Source of the DNA: Deltaproteobacteria bacterium UBA2385
GTDB lineage: Bacteria; Myxococcota_A; UBA796; UBA2385
Assembly: GCA_002343455.1 (NCBI GenBank)
Contig: DDSR01000363.1
Span: 223 to 12,540 of the forward strand
Direction: 5' to 3'
DNA: 12,318 bases
The stretch's first letter is position 1. Each line of letters opens with the position of its first letter. Below the pieces are notes generated by a model that was not told where the DNA came from, ran no database searches, and worked only from the letters and a program-made list of their open reading frames with translations. Both the position numbers and the translations under genes were made by a program. Positions 6,723-12,318 of the stretch are shown piece after piece.

Positions 6723-7174
6723 GGGGCGGAGAGCTCCGCCCAGCTCGCCGTCCTCCCGGACAGGCGGGCGGCCTCGGCCAGCGCCTCCTCTGCGCTGGCG
6801 TAGCTGAGCACCGCCTCGCCCATCACCCCCGCGCGCGGCACGCCGAGCACGTAGCCGGCGCTCTCCGCGCGCTGCCAGGGGCGGGGGGCGCTGCCGAGCT
6901 CGGCGGGAGCGATACCCGTCGGCAGGGCCTCGACCCAGACGCCCTGGGCCTTGCCATGGGGCGAGGGCGCGGCGAGGTGGGCCCGCAGATCGCCGATCGA
7001 GCACAGGTGGGCCCGCTCGCCGTCGCGGTGGAGGACCTGGGCCCGCGGCGCGGGCTGCTCGCGCACGACCATCCCGCAGACGGCGCACTCGGCGAGGCCG
7101 ATCTCCACCGGTTCGAGGGAGGCCGGCGCCGCCTGGGGGGAGGAGCAGGCCAGCAGGCCGAGGAGCAGGATCAT
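6713..7174 (-). CDS. nosL: NosL, copper-binding lipoprotein for nitrous-oxide reductase
   Basis: 153 residues. ATG 7174 overlaps the stop of the fused nosF-nosY gene (ATGA); the frame stays open far upstream, but that part is a shadow. MILLLGLLACSS is a lipoprotein signal with Cys10. After it comes the family site ECAVCGMVV (C30, C33, M35), then HLCSIGDLRAHL (H57, C58) and a terminal helix-rich region (YASAEEALAEAARL). NosL is an outer- or periplasm-facing Cu(I) chaperone that works with NosDFY to build the CuZ centre of NosZ. The length and motifs fit the family. It is last in the operon, and its stop overlaps the convergent lipoprotein gene by 10 bases. No terminator hairpin is visible here. 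Confidence 0.93.
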   Translation of the reverse strand: MILLLGLLACSSPQAAPASLEPVEIGLAECAVCGMVVREQPAPRAQVLHRDGERAHLCSIGDLRAHLAAPSPHGKAQGVWVEALPTGIAPAELGSAPRPWQRAESAGYVLGVPRAGVMGEAVLSYASAEEALAEAARLSGRTASWAELSAPQR

Positions 7175-8937
7175 GCGTGCACCGCCTTGCGGGTCGCCAG
7201 CCAGGCCGACCCGAGCAGCAGGGGGAGGAGGATCCAGGCGGCCCAGATGCCGGCCTGGAGGGCGAGGCCGGGCATGGCCACGGTCAGGCCCAGCTCGGCG
7301 AGCTGGTCGGAGCCGACGAGGCGGACCAGCAGGGTAGAACGGTAGAGGCCGGCGGGGTTGGCCATGACCAGCCAGGCGATGCTGTCCTGGGGGATGGCGC
7401 CGTCGCTGAGCACCAGGGCCAGCAGCAGGCCGAGATCGTAGACGAAGACGAAGAGGAACCAGCTCACGACGGCCAGCGTAGCGGCGGTCACCCGGCGGCG
7501 CACGAGGCAGGAGAGGCCGACGCCGACGCTGAGGAAGGAGAGGCCCAGCAGCAGGGTCGGGCCCACCAGCAGGCCGATGGTGGCCCGGTAGGCGGCCTCC
7601 ATGGTCGAGGCGCTGGCGGCGAGGCCGGCCAGGGCGGCGAAGCTCAGGGCCAGGGCGCGCCCGCTGAACTTGGCCAGCACCACCTGGACCCGCCGCACCG
7701 GCAGGCTCAGCAGCAGGCCCAGGGTGTTGCGCTCGCGCTCGCCGACGACGGCGTCGTGGCCCAGGATCAGCGCCACCAGCGGCACCAGGAAGGCCGAGAG
7801 GGTCACGACCGAGGGCGCCGTCACCGCGGCCTGGGCCTCCTGCGCCGCCCGCCCGTACAACGAGACCCCCAGCGAGAGCATCACAAACAGCGCGCTGGCC
7901 ATCAGCACCCAGCGGTCCCGGGCCCGCTCCACCAGCTCGTGGACCGCCAAGGCGAAGAAGACCCTTGCCGAACCCGGCGTCAGGTATTGCCTTTTGCCAT
8001 TTGCTCCCGGCGGGGAAATGGCAATTGATAATACCTGACGCCGGAGCGCGGATTCGTAGACCCGGTCGAGGCCGGGCTCCTCGACGCGCAGGCCGGAGAT
8101 GCTGCTGTGCAGGCCCTCCAAGGCGGCCATCACCTCGGGCAGGCGGCTCGGCGGGGGGCTCACGAGGATGCCTTCGTCGCGCTCCTCGGGAGGCAGGCCC
8201 AGGCGGGTCAGCCTGGACCCGAGCTCGTGGCGGGCGGCGCCTTCGAGGAGCCCGACCTGGACCCGCAGCGGCAGGGCGCACTGCTCGCGGAGCTGCTGAG
8301 GGCTGCCCTGAGCGCAGATCTGCCCGCCGCGCATGACCACGACCCGGTCCGAGCGCCGCTCGACGAGGTTGAGGTCGTGGGTGCTGATCAGCACGGTGCA
8401 GCCTCGCTGCCGCGCCCGGTCCAGCAGCTCCCAGAGCACCGTCAGCCCCTCCTGGTCCAGCCCCCCGGTCGGCTCGTCCAGGATCAGCACCGCCGGGTCC
8501 CCCAGGGCCGCCACGGCCAGCCCCAGGCGCTGGCGCATTCCCCGGCTGTAGCCGGAGACCAGCCGCCCTCCGGCCGCGCTCAGGCCGACCTGGGCGAGGC
8601 GGGTCTCGACCTCGGCGCCCGGCAGCCCCTTGGCCCGCGCGAAGAAGCGCAGCACCTGCCGGCCGCTGAGGTTCTCGGCGAAGCTGACCGCCTCGGGCAG
8701 GTAGCCGAGCGAGCGGCGCACACCCGACGGCAGGCTGGGGTAGCCGAGGCCCTCGACCTCCACCCGGCCGACGTCGGCCCGCACCAGGCCCAGCAGCACG
8801 CCCATCAGGGTCGACTTGCCGGCCCCGTTGGGCCCCAGCAGGACCGTCACCTGCCCCGCGCCCAGCTCCAGATCCACGCCGCCCAAGGCCTGCACGGCTC
8901 CGAAACGAACAGACAGTCCGCGCACCGCCAGCTTCAT
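7171..8937 (-). CDS. nosFY: Fused NosF-NosY: ABC ATPase and membrane permease in one chain
   Basis: 588 residues. ATG 8937 overlaps the nosD stop (ATGA) and has a purine-rich GGGGGAGG upstream. Residues 1-300 are a NosF ATPase: Walker A GPNGAGKST (35-43), signature SGYSRGM (128-134), Walker B AVLILDEPT with D154 and E155, and switch H187 in STHDLN. Residues about 323-588 are a NosY permease beginning FFALAVHELVERARDRWVLM, with six hydrophobic segments (about 345-361, 376-393, 427-444, 453-479, 485-510, 553-580) and the family loop GHDAVVGERERNTLGLLLSLPV. In most organisms these are two genes. Here they are joined by about 25 residues (298-322) coded by a palindromic insert. NosDFY moves a sulfur or copper species for CuZ assembly. 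The fused chain would be expected to dimerise. Confidence 0.93.
   Translation of the reverse strand: MKLAVRGLSVRFGAVQALGGVDLELGAGQVTVLLGPNGAGKSTLMGVLLGLVRADVGRVEVEGLGYPSLPSGVRRSLGYLPEAVSFAENLSGRQVLRFFARAKGLPGAEVETRLAQVGLSAAGGRLVSGYSRGMRQRLGLAVAALGDPAVLILDEPTGGLDQEGLTVLWELLDRARQRGCTVLISTHDLNLVERRSDRVVVMRGGQICAQGSPQQLREQCALPLRVQVGLLEGAARHELGSRLTRLGLPPEERDEGILVSPPPSRLPEVMAALEGLHSSISGLRVEEPGLDRVYESALRRQVLSIAISPPGANGKRQYLTPGSARVFFALAVHELVERARDRWVLMASALFVMLSLGVSLYGRAAQEAQAAVTAPSVVTLSAFLVPLVALILGHDAVVGERERNTLGLLLSLPVRRVQVVLAKFSGRALALSFAALAGLAASASTMEAAYRATIGLLVGPTLLLGLSFLSVGVGLSCLVRRRVTAATLAVVSWFLFVFVYDLGLLLALVLSDGAIPQDSIAWLVMANPAGLYRSTLLVRLVGSDQLAELGLTVAMPGLALQAGIWAAWILLPLLLGSAWLATRKAVHA
7974..8044. 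repeat. 71-bp palindromic insert read in frame between NosF and NosY
   Basis: The outer arms CCGGCGTCAGGTATT (7974-7988) and AATACCTGACGCCGG (8030-8044) are perfect 15-bp inverted repeats. The inner arms TTGCCATTT (7994-8002) and AAATGGCAA (8016-8024) add 9 bp. Five-base interior loops and a 13-base GC-rich apical loop separate them. GC is about 56%, against about 70% around it. About half of its 25 codons end in A or T, including TTA, ATT, AAT and AAA, which are almost absent nearby. It covers the last residues after the NosF fold and stops just before the NosY fold. This is the build of a REP- or MITE-type mobile palindrome. The structure is seen; mobility is inferred, as only one copy is in the window. 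Confidence 0.8.
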
Positions 8938-10154
8938 GGCCCCTCCCCCTGGCGCGCCCCGGCTTGCGGATCGACCATCAGCGGCCAGGGGTCGACGATG
9001 CTGGGCTCACGCAGCGCGGGGAGCTGCCGCTGAGCCATGGCCAGCAGCTCCAGGGTCGGGCTGTTGAGCAGCAGCACGGCAGCCGGCGCCCGGGCCAGCA
9101 GCGAGGCCACAAAGGACTCCAGCCGGTAGGGCCGGTCCCCGACGCCGTCGCCGTCCTGATCCCAGCCCAGGTAGTCGCTCCAGCGGTTGCCTCCCTTGTC
9201 GGGCAAGCCCCACAGTTCATCCTGCGCCGCGACGTAGAAGACCTGGGTCCGGTTGCCGACGAAGTCGTTGCCCCAGACCTCGTTGCGCAGCGAGCCCGCC
9301 CAGACCCTCGCCCCGATCTCGTTGTCGACGATGCGGTTGCCGACGATCTCGTTGTCCACCGCCGAGAAGATGAAGAAGCCCTCCGCGCTGCGGGCGGCCG
9401 TGTTGTAGGCGATACGCGAGGCCTGGATGTCGCGGACCATGAAGGCCTGCCGGAGGTTGTCGGTGGCGACGTTGTCCTCGACCACCAGCTCCCGGCTCTC
9501 CATCAGGGCGATGCCGCCCGAGCAGCGCCGGGTCGTGTTGCGCAGGACCCGGTTGCGCTGGGAGAACATGTAGTGGATGCCGTAGCGCACGTCTTCGAGC
9601 AGGTTGCCGGAGATCTCGCTGTCGTCGGTGGCGTTGACGAAGATGCCGTCGCGCAAGCCGGAGGCGTGGTTGTCGCGCACGGTGGCGCCGTCGGCGTCGT
9701 AGAGCTCGATCCCGTTGCCGCGCTGCGAAGGATGCACGATCGGCAGCCCGGTGATCCGGCTGCCCTCGACGACGATCCCCCGGCTCTGGTGGACCCAGAC
9801 CCCGAACAGGCAGTCGCTGCCTTCAATCCGGCTCAGCCGCACGCCCGCGGCCTCGGGCCCGACCCAGATGCAGGCGTGCGGCACCGTCAGGTCATCGCCG
9901 CTGTTGCGCACGGCGATGTCCTCGACGACCACGCCGGGGGCCAGGATCTCGATCACCCGGCCCTCCCCTCCTCCGTCCACCACCCCGCCCTCTCCTCGCA
10001 GGAGAATGCGCGAGCGGATCTGCACCCCGCCAGCCCAGATCCCCGGGGGCAGGACGACCTCGTCGCCGTCGACGGCCAGCGCCAGGGTCGAGGCCAGGTC
10101 GGGCGCGTCGACCCCGACCCGCCAGGAGGCGCCCAGCAGCAGGAGCAGGGTCAT
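8934..10154 (-). CDS. nosD: NosD, periplasmic beta-helix protein of nitrous-oxide reductase maturation
   Basis: 406 residues from ATG 10154, which overlaps the nosR stop (ATGA) and has GGAG five bases upstream. A start at 10208 would sit deep inside nosR and would place the signal sequence internally. The leader is MTLLLLLGASW, short and uncharged. From about residue 85 to 320 there are repeated right-handed beta-helix (CASH/NosD) coils: GIVVEGSRITG, GNGIELYDADGATVRDN, DGIFVNATDDSEISGN, YGIHYMFSQRNRVLRN and NEIVGNRIVDN. The C-terminal family mark is GNRWSDYLGWDQDGDGVGDRPYR, then DPWPLM. NosD works with the NosFY transporter in assembling the CuZ site. The length is close to the family norm. 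Confidence 0.95.
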   Translation of the reverse strand: MTLLLLLGASWRVGVDAPDLASTLALAVDGDEVVLPPGIWAGGVQIRSRILLRGEGGVVDGGGEGRVIEILAPGVVVEDIAVRNSGDDLTVPHACIWVGPEAAGVRLSRIEGSDCLFGVWVHQSRGIVVEGSRITGLPIVHPSQRGNGIELYDADGATVRDNHASGLRDGIFVNATDDSEISGNLLEDVRYGIHYMFSQRNRVLRNTTRRCSGGIALMESRELVVEDNVATDNLRQAFMVRDIQASRIAYNTAARSAEGFFIFSAVDNEIVGNRIVDNEIGARVWAGSLRNEVWGNDFVGNRTQVFYVAAQDELWGLPDKGGNRWSDYLGWDQDGDGVGDRPYRLESFVASLLARAPAAVLLLNSPTLELLAMAQRQLPALREPSIVDPWPLMVDPQAGARQGEGP

Positions 10155-12202
10155 GACAGCTCCTGCGCGCGCTCGCGGTCCCGCCGCGTCTTGACCAGGG
10201 GCGGGCATACCTGGTCATCTCGCCAGTTTGCCTCGCACTCCATGCAGCTCAGGCACTCCCTCGGGTCGATCGTGCCGTCGTCGCGGATGGCCCGAGGCTC
10301 GCAGCCCCGCGTGCAGATCTTGCACTTGCTGCAGAAGTCGCGGCGGTAGGGGCCGCTCAGCCGAACGCTGCTAGGGATGGCCAGCCCGGCCCCTAGCGGG
10401 CATAGGTAGCGGCAGAAGGGCCGCCAGTAGATGAGCGACCCGGCCGCCAAGGCCAGCCACCAGCCGGCGTAGTACCACTCGCGGGTCCAGAAGCTGACGA
10501 AGAAGGTGCTCTTGAAGGGCTCGATCTCCGCGGCCTTCTCGCCCTGGATCGGGTCCCAGAGGTAGAGGCCGATCAAGCCGAAGAGGATGACGTAGCGCAG
10601 GTAGCGCAGGCGGTTGTGGATCGGGTCGGGCAGCTCGAAGTGCGGCAGGCGCAGCAAGCGGCCGACCTTGTAGAGCAGCTCGCTCATCGCGCCGTAGGGG
10701 CAGGTCCAGCCACAGAAGACGCCGCGGCCCCAGATCAGGGTCACGACGGCGATGAAGATCCAGCTCAGGAAGAGCACGGGGTCAGAGAGAAACAGCCCCC
10801 AGCGCCACTCGTGGACGAGCGAGCCCACCGCGGTCAGGATCTGGGTCACCGAGGGCTGGACCCCCAGAACGAGGCCGCCGACCAGGAAGGCGAAGAGCAG
10901 GAAGCCGATGTGCAGCCTCTTCAAGCGCTCCATGCGAGCCGTGGTGTAGCGCCGCGCGGCGAACACCCCGGCCACCGCCAGCAGCCAGGCGGCGACGACG
11001 GCCGTCTTCAGGGGGTTGCTGGCCCAGGCCTGCCGCCAGATCCGGCTCTCGGGATCGGGCCCGTCGAGCTGGTAGACCGAGCGAGGCAGCCGATGCTCGG
11101 CGCGGAAGGTGTGGAACTCGCGGGAGTAGGCGCCCTTGCCGTCGAAGCGGCTGCCGAGGAAGACCAGCTCGAAGCGCTGCCCGGGATCGAGCTGGCCGCC
11201 CCGGGTGATGAAGAGGGCGCCCTCCTTGAACTCGGGGGAGCCTTCCGCCTCAGAGCCAGACAGGTTGGTGTAGTCCACATCGCGGAACAGGACCCCAGAG
11301 AGCCCCTGCTCCACCCGGATGCGGTCGAAGATGCCGCCGCGTACGAAGCCCGAGCCCTTGAAGCTGGAGCTGCCGTTGCCGAGGATGACGAAGAGGTGCT
11401 CGCCCTCCTGGAGCCCGGCCCGGGCGCGCCGGTAGACGTGCTCTCCCAGCAGGGCGATGCCGACCTGGGGGGCGTCGGCCAGGGTGAACCAGAGGTCGAC
11501 GAAGGGCTCGGTGCCTCTCGTGTCCTGGTAGCCCTCGCCGGTGGAGCCCATCTGCTCCTGGCTCACCGTCAGCCGACCAAAGACCTCCTTCTTCTCCAGC
11601 TCGGCCCAGGTCCAGGGCGGCTCGGCCTCGACCCAGTGCCCGGGCACCATCGGCGCCCGCTCCATCACGCCGACGTCCTCGGCCAGGCTGCGCACCGAGT
11701 CGAGGATGGTGCGGTTCTCGGCCAGCACCGTGACGGTGGCGCCCGAGACGATGTCGACCGAGTGACCGCCCTCCGACGCCGCGCCGCCGACCGCGACCGG
11801 CTCTCCGGCCTTGACTCCCACATAGGCGCCGACGAAGTCCTGCAGCGCCTGCTCGGGGATGCCGACCAGCAGGATCGGCTCGGAGTGGTGGACCACCTTG
11901 CCGCCGGTGATCTCGCCCTCCTGCGAGAGCCCCACCAAGGTCGACAGCGGCTTGCCGGAGTAGCCCTTGATGTCGACCACGTCGTTGGAGAGCACCACCC
12001 AGCCGACCAGCCGACCCTCGCCGTCGTAGCCCTCGGCGTAGGGCTTGCCGTCGACGCGGACAAAACGGACCGCGCCGGGGAGCACATCGGCGCAGGGGTC
12101 GGTCTGCTCGCACTCCAGCGTCCCTCGCCGCTCCTCGTGGCCATAAGCCTGGGCAGGAGGATCAGCCGCCAGGGCGGAGAAGAGGGCGAGGAGGGCGAAC
12201 AT
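10151..12202 (-). CDS. nosR: NosR, membrane flavin/iron-sulfur protein for N2O respiration
   Basis: 683 residues from ATG 12202. The order is leader MFALLALFSALA; a periplasmic FMN-binding domain with the flavinylation motif SGATVT (153-158, modified Thr at 156 or 158); a second periplasmic region to about 390; membrane helices from about 400; CGWTCP (C497, C501) and CRYLCP (C597, C601) loops; then cytoplasmic ferredoxin-type cysteines at 624, 627, 630, 634 and at 650, 653, 656, 666 (ending CPPL). This is the full NosR layout, with no key cysteine missing. NosR is thought to pass quinol electrons to NosZ and is needed for nosZ expression or activity. It is directly followed by nosD by ATGA overlap, so nosZ is not in its usual place between them. 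The Shine-Dalgarno is weak (GAG), consistent with translational coupling to the gene upstream. Confidence 0.96.
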   Translation of the reverse strand: MFALLALFSALAADPPAQAYGHEERRGTLECEQTDPCADVLPGAVRFVRVDGKPYAEGYDGEGRLVGWVVLSNDVVDIKGYSGKPLSTLVGLSQEGEITGGKVVHHSEPILLVGIPEQALQDFVGAYVGVKAGEPVAVGGAASEGGHSVDIVSGATVTVLAENRTILDSVRSLAEDVGVMERAPMVPGHWVEAEPPWTWAELEKKEVFGRLTVSQEQMGSTGEGYQDTRGTEPFVDLWFTLADAPQVGIALLGEHVYRRARAGLQEGEHLFVILGNGSSSFKGSGFVRGGIFDRIRVEQGLSGVLFRDVDYTNLSGSEAEGSPEFKEGALFITRGGQLDPGQRFELVFLGSRFDGKGAYSREFHTFRAEHRLPRSVYQLDGPDPESRIWRQAWASNPLKTAVVAAWLLAVAGVFAARRYTTARMERLKRLHIGFLLFAFLVGGLVLGVQPSVTQILTAVGSLVHEWRWGLFLSDPVLFLSWIFIAVVTLIWGRGVFCGWTCPYGAMSELLYKVGRLLRLPHFELPDPIHNRLRYLRYVILFGLIGLYLWDPIQGEKAAEIEPFKSTFFVSFWTREWYYAGWWLALAAGSLIYWRPFCRYLCPLGAGLAIPSSVRLSGPYRRDFCSKCKICTRGCEPRAIRDDGTIDPRECLSCMECEANWRDDQVCPPLVKTRRDRERAQELS

Positions 12203-12208
12203 CGGATC

Positions 12209-12318
12209 TCAAGTGGGGCTCAGGAGGTCGTCCCAGACCCCGGAGGGGGGGAGGTCCAGTGAGGAGTGGTTGGCCCGGGAGGGCGAAGCCCGGAGGGCCA
12301 ACTGCGACGAGCGGACCG
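12209..12318 (-). CDS. 3' end of an unidentified gene upstream of nosR
   Basis: One minus-strand frame is open from the window edge to a TGA at 12209-12211, six bases before the nosR ATG. It gives 35 residues ending SGVWDDLLSPT. About 90% of its third codon positions are G or C, as in the real genes here, while the other two minus-strand frames are near 60%. This suggests a true coding tail and makes nosR an internal operon member. The sequence is too short to name; it does not look like the CuA-binding end of NosZ. It could still be non-coding leader. Confidence 0.5.
   Translation of the reverse strand, partial: VRSSQLALRASPSRANHSSLDLPPSGVWDDLLSPT
12269..12302. repeat. GC-rich inverted repeat upstream of nosR
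   Basis: GTTGGCCC (12269-12276) pairs with GGGCCAAC (12295-12302). Inside these, GGGC-GAA-GCCC (12281-12291) forms a second stem, with small unpaired bulges between the two. There is no T-tract on either strand. It lies about 67 bases upstream of the nosR start, possibly inside the preceding coding tail. It may be an mRNA stem that affects nosR expression, or chance in GC-rich sequence. Confidence 0.35.

Noticed and set aside
5004..7088. Long minus-strand open frame of 694 codons
   Set aside because: Antisense to the secreted-protein and lipoprotein genes and out of frame with nosL; composition is that of a shadow frame with no recognisable domain.
7974..8044. Palindrome as an intrinsic terminator ending nosF
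   Set aside because: It has no T-tract after the stem on either strand and the coding frame continues through it into the permease domain.
7175..8281. Upstream extension of the nosL frame
   Set aside because: The frame is open but runs inside the fused nosF-nosY gene in another frame; the lipoprotein signal and ATGA overlap fix the start at 7174.
10616..12262. Long plus-strand open frame of 548 codons opposite nosR
   Set aside because: Fully antisense to nosR, whose motifs are unambiguous; product is rich in Ala, Gly, Asp and His without family features.
12203..12318. FNR/NNR/DNR box before nosR
   Set aside because: No TTGAT-N4-ATCAA-like sequence was found; the TTGAG near 12210 has no matching half-site.
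1..12318. tRNA, rRNA, CRISPR array, insertion-sequence transposase
   Set aside because: No cloverleaf, spaced repeat array or transposase motif was seen on either strand.

Overview
This is a very GC-rich, densely packed bacterial window. Third codon positions are almost all G or C, genes overlap by ATGA or sit nose to tail, and six exported or membrane proteins start with very short, uncharged hydrophobic leaders. An FGE-fold protein, an FHA plus winged-helix protein and a Cys / hydrophobic / Arg C-terminal tail of the MYXO-CTERM type together suggest a Myxococcota-like (deltaproteobacterial) organism. That placement is inference; no rRNA or marker gene is present.

Left part (1-2866). The 3' end of an FGE-sulfatase-domain protein runs tail to tail, with a 35-base overlap, into a minus-strand FHA-domain protein with a C-terminal winged-helix-like region. 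Divergent from that gene is a secreted PQQ-type beta-propeller protein. The short intergenic gap holds an 11-base match to the anti-Shine-Dalgarno tail of 16S rRNA with no start codon behind it.

Middle part (2882-6722). A small exported, possibly beta-barrel protein is divergent from a three-gene operon: an MtfA-type zinc metallopeptidase, a secreted protein with a C-terminal sorting-type tail, and a lipoprotein with a FlgD-Ig-like domain and a transglutaminase-like C-terminal domain. The three genes are coupled by ATGA overlaps. A perfect 17-bp palindrome flanked by CTACCC repeats lies between the divergent starts.

Right part (6713-12318, minus strand). This is an accessory cluster for nitrous-oxide reductase, transcribed right to left: nosR (membrane flavo/iron-sulfur protein), nosD (periplasmic beta-helix protein), a fused nosF-nosY (ABC ATPase plus permease in one chain) and nosL (copper lipoprotein). 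All junctions are 4-base ATGA overlaps. The products are expected to supply electrons (NosR) and to assemble and deliver copper/sulfur for the CuZ site (NosDFYL). nosZ itself is not in the window and is not in the common position between nosR and nosD. The end of another gene, probably in the same operon, lies 6 bases upstream of nosR.

The most interesting feature is a 71-bp, AT-richer palindromic element (7974-8044). It sits exactly at the join between the NosF and NosY domains, is read through in frame, and supplies about 25 codons of linker with codon use unlike the rest of the gene. It looks like an inserted REP/MITE-like palindrome that has been turned into protein-coding sequence and may have created the gene fusion.
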